This document shows positions 17,618 through 25,986 of a stretch of 64,000 bases of DNA, piece after piece. Origin of the DNA: Polyangium sp. 6x1 (GTDB lineage Bacteria > Myxococcota_A > Polyangia > Polyangiales > Polyangiaceae); NCBI RefSeq assembly GCF_029946515.1, contig NZ_JARZHH010000018.1, positions 62,001 through 126,000 on the forward strand. Direction: 5' to 3'. Position numbers and translations under genes: made by a program. The number at the start of each line of letters is the position of its first letter. Position 1 is the first letter of the stretch. The notes beneath the pieces are model-generated. The model did not search any database. It saw nothing but the letters and a program-made list of their open reading frames with translations, and was not told the DNA's origin.

Positions 17618-19477
17618 TCAGCGCGGATCGAGCGCCTCGCAGACGGGTGGTTTTTCGTTCGTGTTCCAGCGGAACGATTGAAGCCACCCGTCGAGCGTCC
17701 TCTGCGCCGTCGGGTCCTTGAACGATTGCAAGAACACGAGGGACCCCGTCCCGCCGCAGATCGGGACCATCACGGCGCGCACCGAGATCGACGTATCCCC
17801 CCCGATCGTCCACCACCGCTCGACGCCGGCCCCGAGCGGCGTCGCCACGGGTCCGGTCTTCCCGGCCGCCACGGGCTTTCCCTCCGTGCCTTGTTCGAGC
17901 CCGCCTGCGACTTCGGCGAAGAGTTTTTCCTGGAATCGCGGCGTCGTGACGAGGTCCGAGACGAACAGGGCCCCGCTGACGAGCACGTCGGGGCGGCTGA
18001 TCCGGAGCTCCAGCCCCTTGTTGCCGACCATGACATTCACGCCGAACGGGATCTGCCCGGCGATGCCGAGCCATCGGCTGAAATAATCGTGACCGATGAA
18101 GTACCCGCGCTCGCGCTGCGGCAAGGGCGCGCGCGGCAGGAGCCGGTACGGCAGCGCCACGGGTGGGCTCGCGGGCGCGGCGATCGGCGCGTCGAGGATC
18201 TGCTTCGCCGCCGCCTCGGCGAGCGGCCCTGCCAAACCACGCACCACGGCCACGCGGGTTTTTTCGGCGCGCACCACGATTCCGTTTTCGATCGACGTGC
18301 CCCCGAGCGACAGCGCGCGCAGGCAACCGGGCCGCGATTGGATCGCCTCGACAAACTCGGCCGCGTCGCTCTCCGAATCCCACGCCGTGCTCCAGAGCAG
18401 CCCCACGCCGCCGTTCGGCGCAGCGACCAGCGTGTACCGATCGCCGCCCCAGCCCGCGGCCGCCGCCGCGGAGGACGGCGAGCATCGATCGAGCACGACG
18501 CGCGTCTCCAGCTCGCCGAGCGTCCCTTCGTCGAGCGTCCGGTATCCCTGGGGCGCCCGCGGCGCGGCCAGCACGACCGGCCGTTCGCCCGCGAGGTATT
18601 TTTCGGGGTGGATCACCTGCTCGGTCGAGACCGGCGGCGACGCGAACATTCGATTGACGAGATCGAGCCCGCCAGCGCGATAAAGCTCCGCGACCATGGC
18701 CGTCCCGGCGTGATACCGGAAGAGGAGCCGCTCGCGCACGATCGGCAAAGCGCGAAACAGGGCCGCGTCCCCGTCGCCCGCGACGAACCGCTCGGCCGGC
18801 ACGTCGCGCATGATGTCGGCCGCCCGCCGCACCATTCTTTGAAACGGCACGCCGCGCTCCGACGCGAGGTACGCGAACATCGTGAGCATCGCGTCGCCTT
18901 CGAGCAGCGATCCGTACGCGAGAAACTCGTCCGCGCCCATCGTCGCCCGCTTCTCCGCGTCCGGCCGCCCGAAGCTCTGATCCTGAAGCGCGTGCTCGAT
19001 CTCGTGCGCGAGGATCGCCCGCTCCTTCTCGGCCTCGGCCTCGGTGCGCGGCCGGGACGCGCGCACCACGATGATCCGCTGCTCGTGATCGTAAAACCCG
19101 CGCACCTGCTCTTCGAGCACCTCGCTCGTCGTGCTCGGCGGCGAGGCGCCGGGCTTTCCATCGGGCAGGAGATCGAACGCGAGATGGAATGCCGTGCGCG
19201 CCTCGTTCTCGGCCGCCGCTTTCCGCTCGGCTCGCTCGCGCAGCGCCGCGAGGAACGCCGGCTCGTCGAGCAGATAGACCGGCACGGGCGCGCGCTGCGG
19301 CAATCCGCGCAGGTGCGCGACCTCGGCGACGAGCGCCTGGATTCGCGCTTGTGTGAGCGGCGCCGGAGGAGGGGGCGCGGCAGGGCCTTTCGCGACAGGC
19401 GGCGGGGTGCCTGCGCATCCGGCGAGGGCGAGCAGAAGTCCTAGGGCCGCGGTTCTTTGACCTGCTCGATCACCCAT
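17618..19477 (-). CDS. HExxH zinc metallopeptidase-like lipoprotein
   Basis: About 619 residues with a lipoprotein signal (LLLALAGC, Cys21). The zinc motif HEIEH lies at 158-162 within AILAHEIEHALQDQ, the pattern of gluzincin-like peptidases. The large beta-rich C-terminal half has no recognised domain. The likely role is an envelope protease. The ATG at 19477 was chosen for the signal peptide. It lies inside the acyltransferase gene, whose stop is at 19441, giving a 37-base overlap on the same strand, so the two are co-transcribed and possibly translationally coupled. Confidence 0.82.
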   Translation of the reverse strand: MGDRAGQRTAALGLLLALAGCAGTPPPVAKGPAAPPPPAPLTQARIQALVAEVAHLRGLPQRAPVPVYLLDEPAFLAALRERAERKAAAENEARTAFHLAFDLLPDGKPGASPPSTTSEVLEEQVRGFYDHEQRIIVVRASRPRTEAEAEKERAILAHEIEHALQDQSFGRPDAEKRATMGADEFLAYGSLLEGDAMLTMFAYLASERGVPFQRMVRRAADIMRDVPAERFVAGDGDAALFRALPIVRERLLFRYHAGTAMVAELYRAGGLDLVNRMFASPPVSTEQVIHPEKYLAGERPVVLAAPRAPQGYRTLDEGTLGELETRVVLDRCSPSSAAAAAGWGGDRYTLVAAPNGGVGLLWSTAWDSESDAAEFVEAIQSRPGCLRALSLGGTSIENGIVVRAEKTRVAVVRGLAGPLAEAAAKQILDAPIAAPASPPVALPYRLLPRAPLPQRERGYFIGHDYFSRWLGIAGQIPFGVNVMVGNKGLELRISRPDVLVSGALFVSDLVTTPRFQEKLFAEVAGGLEQGTEGKPVAAGKTGPVATPLGAGVERWWTIGGDTSISVRAVMVPICGGTGSLVFLQSFKDPTAQRTLDGWLQSFRWNTNEKPPVCEALDPR

Positions 19478-21315
19478 CGCGCGATCTCCTTCGCCCCTGG
19501 GCCCCCGAAATGCATCCCGTCCGGCCGGATCGGCTCGCCTTGGCTTTCGAGCGCGCAGGGCCCACCGGGGCAGAGCCGTTCTGCGAGGTCGAGCACGCGG
19601 ATGCGTTGGTCGCGCTCTGCCGCCTTCTCGATGAGCCGGTTGAAACAAGCGACCTGCCCTTTGAGCTCCGGTTTGTCCCAGCCGCCCACTGGCGGCGGCA
19701 CGCGCGCGACGTACAGCCGGCCGGTCTTGCCGGCGAGCATTGCAAGTTGGTCCCCGAGCACCTCGGCATACGCCGCGTCCCAGGCTGGATCGCAGATACG
19801 TTGCCAGCGGCCGTCGATCTCCACGCGCGCGTAAAAACCACCGCCGAGCAGCACGAGCGTCACGTCGGGGTGGAGCTCATCCGCATGGCTCGCCCACCGC
19901 GCGTCGCAGGGCCCTCCGTCGTGAGGCACGTTCGTCAAGGACCGCGCCGGCCGCCGGCCCTCCATGATGCTGCAATCGGGCGTGCCCTTTTCGATCACGA
20001 TCGTCCCCGTGCCGGACTGCACCGCATGCATCCGCTCGCCGAGCGATTGCGCAGCGGAGTCGCCGACGACCAGGATCTTCACCGCATTCTCGGGCACCGG
20101 CCACGGCAAGAGCTGCAGCCCGATCCGCATCGTCGCTCGATGCTGCGTGCCCATGAGCAGCGCGCCGAGGCAGAGCGCGACCGACGACGAGAGCACGAGC
20201 GCCGGCTGCCCGAACGGCGCGCCGCGCTTGCGGATCGGCTGCTCCAGGAAGTGGTAGGAAATCAACGCCACCGCGAACGTCGTCGCATACCGGAGCGCCG
20301 AGAGACCGATCCCGGACAAACCAATTCGCTCCGGCCGCAGCACCACGTAGATTGGCCAGTGCCAGAGGTAGAGCCCGTAGCTCACGAGGCCCACCCACGC
20401 GACCGGGCGGAACGCGAGCGCCCGCGCCACGAGGCTCTCTTCGCCGTGCGCCGCGCAGACGATGAGCACGAGCACGCAGAGCTCCGTCGCGAGAAACCCT
20501 CCGCGATAAAGCAGCGGGCTCTGCCCGTCGAGCTTCACCCAGGCAAACGCGAGCGCGAGCGCTGCGACGAGGCCGAGCCCATCGAGCGTCCGCACCACGG
20601 CCTTCCGCTTCGACGTGCCGCGCTCGGCCATCAGGCACGCGAGCGACGCGCCGAGCAGGATGGCCACGCCGCGCGTATCGGTGCCCATGTAGGCCCGCGA
20701 CGTGTCCGTCCGGTTGCCCAGCCAAACCATGAGCGCGCCCGACACCACCGCGAGCCCGAGCGACACGGCGAGCATCACCCGCCGCGAGCCCCGCGACAGG
20801 TAGAGCACGCCGAACGCGAGCAGCGGCCAGACGACGTAGAATTGCTCCTCGATCGCGAGGCTCCAGGTATGCTCGAGCGGCGACGGCACCTGGAACATGT
20901 CCCAGTAGCTCCGCCCCGAGAAAATCGCGCGCCAGTTCGCCACGTAGGCCAGCGTGGCGAGCCCGTCCTTGCGGATGCGATCGATCTCTTCGGGCTTCGC
21001 GAGCTGATGCGCATACAGCGCGACCACCGGCAGGAGCGCGAGGAGCGCCGGGAAGAGACGGCGCGCGCGGCGAACCCAGAAAGCCTTGAGATCGATGGTC
21101 CCGGCCTTGCTCCACTCCGCGAGCAGGAGCGAGTGGATGAGGTATCCGGACAGGACGAAGAACAGGTCGACCCCGAGATACCCACCGTCCAGCCTTCCAT
21201 CGTGGAACAGGAGCACGCCGAGCACGGCGAGCCCTCGCAGGCCGTCGAGCGCGGGCAAATGCGGGATGGTGGCGCGGCGGAGCGGATTCGTTTGTTCGAG
21301 GGCAGGCGGGCTCAC
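19441..21315 (-). CDS. OafA/YrhL-type acyltransferase with SGNH domain
   Basis: A 624-residue integral membrane acyltransferase. The N-terminal acyltransferase-3 domain begins at LPALDGLRGLAVLGVLLFH, with the conserved His in the first helix, and YLGVDLFFVLSGYLI; about ten helices follow. The C-terminal periplasmic domain starts with VVGDSAAQS, the SGNH-hydrolase nucleophile block. OafA-like proteins O-acetylate lipopolysaccharide, peptidoglycan or other envelope polysaccharides, with the SGNH part transferring the acyl group outside. The start is GTG. The peptidase gene begins within its last codons. Confidence 0.92.
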   Translation of the reverse strand: MSPPALEQTNPLRRATIPHLPALDGLRGLAVLGVLLFHDGRLDGGYLGVDLFFVLSGYLIHSLLLAEWSKAGTIDLKAFWVRRARRLFPALLALLPVVALYAHQLAKPEEIDRIRKDGLATLAYVANWRAIFSGRSYWDMFQVPSPLEHTWSLAIEEQFYVVWPLLAFGVLYLSRGSRRVMLAVSLGLAVVSGALMVWLGNRTDTSRAYMGTDTRGVAILLGASLACLMAERGTSKRKAVVRTLDGLGLVAALALAFAWVKLDGQSPLLYRGGFLATELCVLVLIVCAAHGEESLVARALAFRPVAWVGLVSYGLYLWHWPIYVVLRPERIGLSGIGLSALRYATTFAVALISYHFLEQPIRKRGAPFGQPALVLSSSVALCLGALLMGTQHRATMRIGLQLLPWPVPENAVKILVVGDSAAQSLGERMHAVQSGTGTIVIEKGTPDCSIMEGRRPARSLTNVPHDGGPCDARWASHADELHPDVTLVLLGGGFYARVEIDGRWQRICDPAWDAAYAEVLGDQLAMLAGKTGRLYVARVPPPVGGWDKPELKGQVACFNRLIEKAAERDQRIRVLDLAERLCPGGPCALESQGEPIRPDGMHFGGPGAKEIARWVIEQVKEPRP

Positions 21316-21375
21316 GGGCAGCCCGGGAGATAGCGCATTCCGGGCGCCCTGGACATGAAGAATGTGCGGCCGATG

Positions 21376-22428
21376 TCAGTGGACGACGGCGGCGCCGTCG
21401 GGCATGCCCGCCTCCTCGGTTTCCGGCTGCGGGGCGCCGGCCTTGCGGACGAGCCGGCCCGTGGGCACGAGCGTCGTCGTCGAGCCGCGCAGCTCGCGGA
21501 AGTAATACTTGCGGAAAAACAACGTCGGCGCGTCGGTCGCGACGGACGGCTCCTCACCCGGCGGCGGCACCTCGGGCGGGTTCGAGGTCTCGAGCACCTC
21601 GCGATCCTCGGCGAGGATGTTGTTGAACTTCGTGGCGATCCACGTGAGCGCCTCCGAGCCGAAGAACGTCCGCGCCGAGGACAGCACCATCTTCGTGTGC
21701 CCCTCGTCGATCGGAATGCAATAGATGGCCAGGCGCATCCGGCGTTTCGGCTCGTCGAGGAGCACGAGCTCCATCGCGTTCGGCTTGCGCCACTTCAAGA
21801 TCTGCCTCTCGTTCGCCTCGAAGTCCCATTTCGAGTAAACCAGGCCGCCGAAGGGGGCGGGCTCGATGCGCATCTCCAGGGTCGTGTCCGGCCGGAGCTT
21901 TTTTCGGATGTCGCGGCCGATGCTCTTGCGATGGATGTACGGCAGGTGGGGCGTATCGAGCATGTTCTCCATGGCCCGCGTCCAGTGGGTCTTCCAGACC
22001 TCCTGGGTGAACCCGACGTGCCAGCCCTCCTCGACCAGCGCGGGCGGCGGCTCGGGCTCCGTGCCGGCGGGATCGGGCCCCGTGAAGACCCAGATGAGGC
22101 GGCCGACCTCGCGCACGGGCACGGGCGTCGCGCCATACCGAGCGCGTTTCTCCGGCGGCACCTGGTTCAGCGGGATCTTCGCGCAGCCGCCGTCTTTCTG
22201 GAACGACCAGCCGTGAAAAGGACAGGCGAGGCAGCCGTCCGCGTCGACCTGGCCGAGCGAGAGCGCGACGCCGCGGTGCGGGCATCGATCGAGGAGCGCG
22301 CCGACGCCGCCCTTTCCGTCGCGGAAGAGGGCGAGCGTCTCGCCGGCGACCTTCACCGAAAGCGGCTTCTTCCCGAGCTCTTTGGCCAGGATGACCGGAG
22401 TCCAGACGTTCGCGAAGCTCTCGAACAC
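21376..22428 (-). CDS. Rieske non-heme iron oxygenase
   Basis: 350 residues. The Rieske [2Fe-2S] ligands are Cys49-x-His51 (CPHRG) and Cys69-x2-His72 (CPFHG). The mononuclear iron site is the DxxHxxxxH motif, Asp158, His161 and His166. This fits the single-component-oxygenase type (PaO/KshA/vanillate demethylase), which hydroxylates or demethylates aromatic or steroid-like compounds with help from a separate reductase; none is adjacent. The GTG start is supported by GGGAGG a few bases upstream and by a good promoter. Next to it on the opposite strand is a TetR regulator, a common pairing for inducible catabolic or detoxifying oxygenases. Confidence 0.93.
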   Translation of the reverse strand: MFESFANVWTPVILAKELGKKPLSVKVAGETLALFRDGKGGVGALLDRCPHRGVALSLGQVDADGCLACPFHGWSFQKDGGCAKIPLNQVPPEKRARYGATPVPVREVGRLIWVFTGPDPAGTEPEPPPALVEEGWHVGFTQEVWKTHWTRAMENMLDTPHLPYIHRKSIGRDIRKKLRPDTTLEMRIEPAPFGGLVYSKWDFEANERQILKWRKPNAMELVLLDEPKRRMRLAIYCIPIDEGHTKMVLSSARTFFGSEALTWIATKFNNILAEDREVLETSNPPEVPPPGEEPSVATDAPTLFFRKYYFRELRGSTTTLVPTGRLVRKAGAPQPETEEAGMPDGAAVVH

Positions 22429-22459
22429 GGTTGCCTCCCGCTCTTTTGCTACATCACAT

Positions 22460-22488
22460 GTTCTAAGAAACTTGGAGCAAGTTGTCAA
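22460..22488 (-). promoter_or_regulatory. sigma-70-type promoter with operator for the Rieske gene
   Basis: Read on the minus strand, TTGACA (22488-22483) is followed after exactly 17 bases by TAGAAC (22465-22460). A ribosome-binding site and the GTG start come about 25 bases beyond the expected transcription start. The spacer holds a perfect inverted repeat, AACTTG-GAG-CAAGTT (22469-22483). This is the size and place for a repressor operator that would block polymerase, and the divergent TetR gene is the obvious candidate repressor. Confidence 0.75.
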
Positions 22489-22747
22489 GCCCTCGACCGT
22501 GGAGACTGCGGGAACGACGTACCAGGCCCCGGCGCGGACATGAGGGACCGCATCGGATCGATCGAAGGCGACATCGGACGCTCGGACGGGGCCTCCCGTC
22601 CCGTGAAGATCCGTAGGGGCGTTTCCGTTGTGTAGATCATGAATTATAATAAAAGTCAGGTGGTGATCGCGCCGGCCGCGCCGGGCCCACGCAGGGGCGG
22701 CGTCGGATGCTTGAACTGGCGGATGGATTGGAGTACCAGACGACGAG
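22489..22747. other. divergent intergenic region between Rieske and TetR genes
   Basis: No gene is supported in this 259-base gap. It contains a small A+T-rich patch in which ATTATAAT at 22643-22650 supplies a perfect TATAAT -10 on either strand. No matching -35 is evident, so it is only a possible tetR promoter. A 31-codon open frame near 22540-22635 has no coding features. Confidence 0.4.
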
Positions 22748-23464
22748 ATGGGCAGGCCCGCAGGCTCACGCAATCCGGACTTCGAGGCGACGCGCGCGTC
22801 GCTCGTCGCGGCCGTGCAAAAGCGGCTCTCGGCGCCCGACGGCCCGCGGGCGAGCTTCCGCGAAATGGCGGCGGCCGCGGGGGTGAGCGTCGCGACGCTC
22901 CGGCATTATTTCGGGTCGCGCGAGGGCGTGGTCTCGGCCGTGCTGTCGCATTGGCACGAGCGCGGGCAGAGGTACATGCTGGAGGTCGCCACGGGGCCGC
23001 TCTTGCCCGTGCGCGCGTCGCTCCGGACGTTTTTGGCTTATCTGGAGATCGGCTTCCGGGGCGGTGTCGAGGAGGTGCACGCGATCGGCCTCGCCTGCGG
23101 CCTGCGCGAGCCCACGCTCGGGCCGAGATACCTCGGCGAGGTGCTCGATCCGACGCTCGAATCCGTGGAGGCGCGGCTCGCCCGGCACGTGGCGCGCGGC
23201 GAGCTACGCGCGGGCGACGTGCGGCAAATGGCGCTCCTGCTGGTCGCGCCGCCCTTGGTCGTCCTCCTGCATCAAAACTCGCTCGGCGGCACGACGGCGC
23301 GCCCGCTCGATTGGGAGACCTTCGCCGACGAGCACGTCGACGCGTTCCTGCGCGCCTATGGCACGGGCCACGAGGCGCCGGCCGAGCCGGGCGCCGAGGC
23401 GTCGTTCGGCGGCGGCAGCATACCCCCGCTGCGAAAACGCCCGCGTGGCGGGCACGACGCCTGA
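22748..23464 (+). CDS. TetR/AcrR-family transcriptional regulator
   Basis: 238 residues. The N-terminal DNA-binding domain contains a helix-turn-helix (about residues 37-60: FREMAAAAGVSVATLRHYFG, then REGVVSAVL), the TetR signature. The rest is a helical ligand-binding and dimer domain with a disordered, positively charged tail. It most likely represses the divergent Rieske oxygenase gene through the inverted repeat at 22469-22483, and perhaps itself. The ligand is unknown but is probably a substrate of the oxygenase. Confidence 0.9.
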   Translation: MGRPAGSRNPDFEATRASLVAAVQKRLSAPDGPRASFREMAAAAGVSVATLRHYFGSREGVVSAVLSHWHERGQRYMLEVATGPLLPVRASLRTFLAYLEIGFRGGVEEVHAIGLACGLREPTLGPRYLGEVLDPTLESVEARLARHVARGELRAGDVRQMALLLVAPPLVVLLHQNSLGGTTARPLDWETFADEHVDAFLRAYGTGHEAPAEPGAEASFGGGSIPPLRKRPRGGHDA

Positions 23465-23502
23465 CCGATCAGCGTTTGTCCGGGTGAATGCCGAGCGACC
23501 CC

Positions 23503-23976
23503 TCACCCCGCGGGCCGCGCGCGGCGCTTCGCTCGGCTGAACGCGAGCGCGGCCAGGGCGACGGTGATCCCGAGCGGGGCCACGTCGTTCGAGCTCCCCG
23601 CCGCCGACACGGAGCAGCCCTTTTTCTCCGCCACCGTCGCGGCCGCGGCGGAGGGCTGCGGGGCCGGGGTCGTTGCGGCGGAGGGCTGCGGGCCCGGAGT
23701 CGTCGCGGCGGCCGGCTGCGCGGCCGGGGCTTTGGCGCCCGCCACGCAACGGAGCCGCTGCCGCCCCCCGAGGGCCTCATAGGCGACGCACGTGCCGGCC
23801 GCGCCTTGGGCATCGGAGCACGCATCGCCGGCCTGCTTCTTGACGCAGACCTCCTCGTCCGGCCCGATCAAGTCCGCGGCCGCGGAGGAGGGGCCGACGA
23901 GCGCGGCGAGCGCGAGCAAAACGCCGGAAAGCCGGCGCGCGACGGAGCGTTTGTCCAGGGAAATGAAAGTGCGCAT
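23503..23976 (-). CDS. small secreted protein with MYXO-CTERM-like tail (copy 1)
   Basis: 157 residues. A signal peptide (LSGVLLALAALVGPSSAAA) leads to a short domain with four cysteines (CVKKQAGDAC, GTCVAYEALGGRQRLRC). A Pro/Ala/Thr repeat linker (TTPGPQPSAATTPAPQPSA) follows. The tail is an invariant-type Cys, a hydrophobic helix and a basic end (KGCSVSA, then GITVALAALAF, then RAKRRAR). This is the layout of the MYXO-CTERM sorting signal, where the Cys is processed and the protein is displayed on the surface. The start was aligned to copy 2; three earlier codons are in frame. Function is unknown; it is probably a disulfide-stabilised surface protein. Confidence 0.75.
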   Translation of the reverse strand: MRTFISLDKRSVARRLSGVLLALAALVGPSSAAADLIGPDEEVCVKKQAGDACSDAQGAAGTCVAYEALGGRQRLRCVAGAKAPAAQPAAATTPGPQPSAATTPAPQPSAAAATVAEKKGCSVSAAGSSNDVAPLGITVALAALAFSRAKRRARPAG

Positions 23977-24105
23977 CCAGAACAACTCGCTCCTTCGCTC
24001 GGCGAAGTCAAGGGGAACGGGGCGTACAAGGCGCGGGCACGGAGGGCCGCGGCGCCCGGGGCTGGATCGAGGGCGCGATTCGATCCCTCGACGTGCGTCC
24101 GGCGG

Positions 24106-24474
24106 TCACGGCCAATCGAAGAGCGCGCGGCTCGCAAATCCCAGGGTGACGCTCGCCATGTTCGCGGCGAATGCCCACCCGAGCGTCTTTTTCTTGCCCA
24201 TGAACCGGAAATACCCGGCCTCCGCGGTCACGGCGAACGTCTCGGCGATGACCACCATGATCCAGTATCGAGGCGTCTGGGAGATCCATAACGAGGGATG
24301 GGGCGCGAACACGGCGAGGTAAAAGCGCTCCCACAGGGCCGGGATGACGAACCAGACGATCGGGTGCGTGAGCGCGCTCGCGCCGAATGCCTCGTACACG
24401 CGGACGCGGAGCCCATAGACGTAAATGGGGATCTCGACGACCTGCGTGAAGACGAATGCCCAGACCCAGTCCAC
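24106..24474 (-). CDS. four-helix integral membrane protein
   Basis: 122 residues with four hydrophobic helices (about 1-20, 37-60, 70-91, 98-118) and charged loops such as GKKKT. Family not recognised. The GTG start follows the stop of copy 2 of the surface-protein gene by only three bases, so the two are probably translated from one mRNA. Copy 1 lies immediately downstream on the same strand. The shared transcription suggests a role in export, anchoring or use of those surface proteins, but this is inference. Confidence 0.7.
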   Translation of the reverse strand: MDWVWAFVFTQVVEIPIYVYGLRVRVYEAFGASALTHPIVWFVIPALWERFYLAVFAPHPSLWISQTPRYWIMVVIAETFAVTAEAGYFRFMGKKKTLGWAFAANMASVTLGFASRALFDWP

Positions 24475-24477
24475 CCC

Positions 24478-24951
24478 TCACCCCGCGGGCCGCGCGCGGC
24501 GCTTCGCTCGGCTGAACGCGAGCGCGGCCAGGGCGACGGTGATCCCGAGCGGGGCCACGTCGTTCGAGCTCTCCGCCGCCGACACGGAGCAGCCCTTTTT
24601 CTCGGCGACGGTCACGGTCGCGGCGGAGGGCTGCGGCGTTGGGGTCTTCGCGGTGGCCGGCTGCGGGTCCGACGTCTTTGCGGCGGCGGGCTGCGCGGCC
24701 GGGGCCTTGGCGCCCGCCACGCAGCGGAACCGCTGCCGCCCTCCGAGGGCCTCATAGCCGACGCACGTGCCGGCCGCGCCTACGGCATCGGCGCACGCAT
24801 CGCCGGCGCTCTTCTTGATGCAGCTCTCCTCGTCCGGCCCGATCTCGTCCGCGGCCGCGGTGGCGGGGCCGACGAGCGCGGCGAGCGCGAGCAAAACGCC
24901 GGAAAGCCGGCGCCCGAGGGAGCGTTTGTCCTGGGAAATGAAAGCGTGCAT
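24478..24951 (-). CDS. small secreted protein with MYXO-CTERM-like tail (copy 2)
   Basis: 157 residues, the paralogue of the gene at 23503 and identical in architecture: signal peptide, four-cysteine domain (CIKKSAGDAC, GTCVGYEALGGRQRFRC), Pro/Ala/Thr/Lys linker, then KGCSVSA, a hydrophobic helix and RAKRRAR. The linker differs most between copies (TSDPQPATAKTPTPQPSA here), as expected of an unconstrained spacer. The last about 37 residues are almost unchanged, which points to selection on the sorting tail or to gene conversion. It heads the likely operon with the four-helix membrane protein. Confidence 0.75.
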   Translation of the reverse strand: MHAFISQDKRSLGRRLSGVLLALAALVGPATAAADEIGPDEESCIKKSAGDACADAVGAAGTCVGYEALGGRQRFRCVAGAKAPAAQPAAAKTSDPQPATAKTPTPQPSAATVTVAEKKGCSVSAAESSNDVAPLGITVALAALAFSRAKRRARPAG

Positions 24952-25339
24952 CAAGAACACCTCGCTCCTTCGCTCGGCGAAGTCAAGAGCGACGGGGCGC
25001 ACGAGGCGCGGACACGGCAGGCCGCGGCGCCCGGGGCCGGACCGAGGGCGCGATTCTACCCCTCGACATTTGGCGCGATGGGGCGGCAGAATAGGCGGCG
25101 ATGGCTCGATGGGTCTCTTGCGCCGCGCTCGCCCTCGGCTCGGGTCGGCTCGCGCGCGCGGGCGTCTCGAAGGCGCGTGACGAGGGCAGCAAGCGGAAGC
25201 GGGCGCCTGCGACCGGGCCTTCGAAGGAGAGCGAGCTCGACGAGCAAGGGGGCCGCACCCGCGAGCGACGGGACGACCGCCAAACCATTGCATTCTACGA
25301 CGACGTAAAAGACACGTGACCTCGGGTATCGAGAGGACC

Positions 25340-25834
25340 ATGGCGAGCACGAAAGCCGGCACGACGAAATCGACGAAGACCACCAAGAAGACGGCCACGA
25401 AGAAGGCCAAGGCCCCCGCGAAAAAGGCCGCTCCTCCGGCGAAGAAGGCGGCCGGACGGGCGAGCAAAATGGCGGGGCCCGGCGGGGTGCTGGAGCGGTT
25501 CCGCGCCATTTGCATGGGTTTTCCCGAGGCCACGGAGGTCGAGGCCTGGGGGCACCCGACCTTTCGCGTGAAGGACAAGATCTTCGCCGCGATCGGCGGA
25601 GAGAACGGCGTGTGGTCGTACGGCGTGAAGACCACGTTCGAGATGCAGGCCGGGCTCGTGGCGACCGACCCGCGATTCACCATTGCGAAATACGTCGGCA
25701 AGCACGGGTGGATCGACGTGCGGATCGACGAGCCGAACGACAGCGCGATCGACTGGAACGAGGTTCGGGCCCTCGTCGCGGGCAGCTACAAGATGATCGC
25801 GCCGAAGGCCCTCGCCGCGCGCGTCGACCACTGA
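25340..25834 (+). CDS. YjbR/MmcQ-type protein with histone-H1-like tail
   Basis: 164 residues. The first about 44 form a Lys/Ala/Thr/Pro tail (TKKTATKKAKAPAKKAAPP), very like histone H1 or HU-like bacterial tails. The remainder, from VLERFRAICMGFPEATE, matches the small YjbR/MmcQ fold, with the usual WGHPTFRVKDKIFA and WIDVRI blocks. YjbR proteins are compact alpha/beta proteins considered DNA-binding. The basic tail would strengthen non-specific DNA binding. GAGAGGA at 25331-25337 supports the ATG. Fusion of the two elements is unusual. Confidence 0.82.
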   Translation: MASTKAGTTKSTKTTKKTATKKAKAPAKKAAPPAKKAAGRASKMAGPGGVLERFRAICMGFPEATEVEAWGHPTFRVKDKIFAAIGGENGVWSYGVKTTFEMQAGLVATDPRFTIAKYVGKHGWIDVRIDEPNDSAIDWNEVRALVAGSYKMIAPKALAARVDH

Positions 25835-25986
25835 AAGCCGCGTCTCCCTACGTCACGTCACGTCGTTGACGTATCCTCGGACAATTCTTTCCGAGGTGGA
25901 ATTATTTTCGCAGATTTCCTGCTCGACGGTGCCACGAGCGACGTGGTAGTCCATTCGTTGGACGACGTAGGTTCTTGGAGACTGTA

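Larger units (their letters stand above)
23498..25067. repeat. tandem duplication (two about 595-bp copies)
   Basis: Bases 23498-24092 and 24475-25067 are near-identical along their whole length. Each copy holds one surface-protein gene plus about 110 bases upstream of it, including the same GCTCCTTCGCTCGGCGAAG element. Between the copies lies a unique membrane-protein gene. The two arms have diverged by scattered substitutions and small in-frame indels, so the duplication is not brand new. Confidence 0.85.

Noticed and set aside
15494-19444. 1316-codon open frame on the plus strand
   Set aside because: It crosses the DHH gene, the Tat-exported gene and the antisense of the peptidase gene. 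Its translation is dominated by Arg, Pro and His with no domain, typical of shadow frames in G+C-rich DNA.
25097-25319. possible small secreted protein starting MARWVSCAALALG
   Set aside because: The first residues look like a weak signal peptide, but the rest is charged and featureless and there is no ribosome-binding site. Left out as unsupported.
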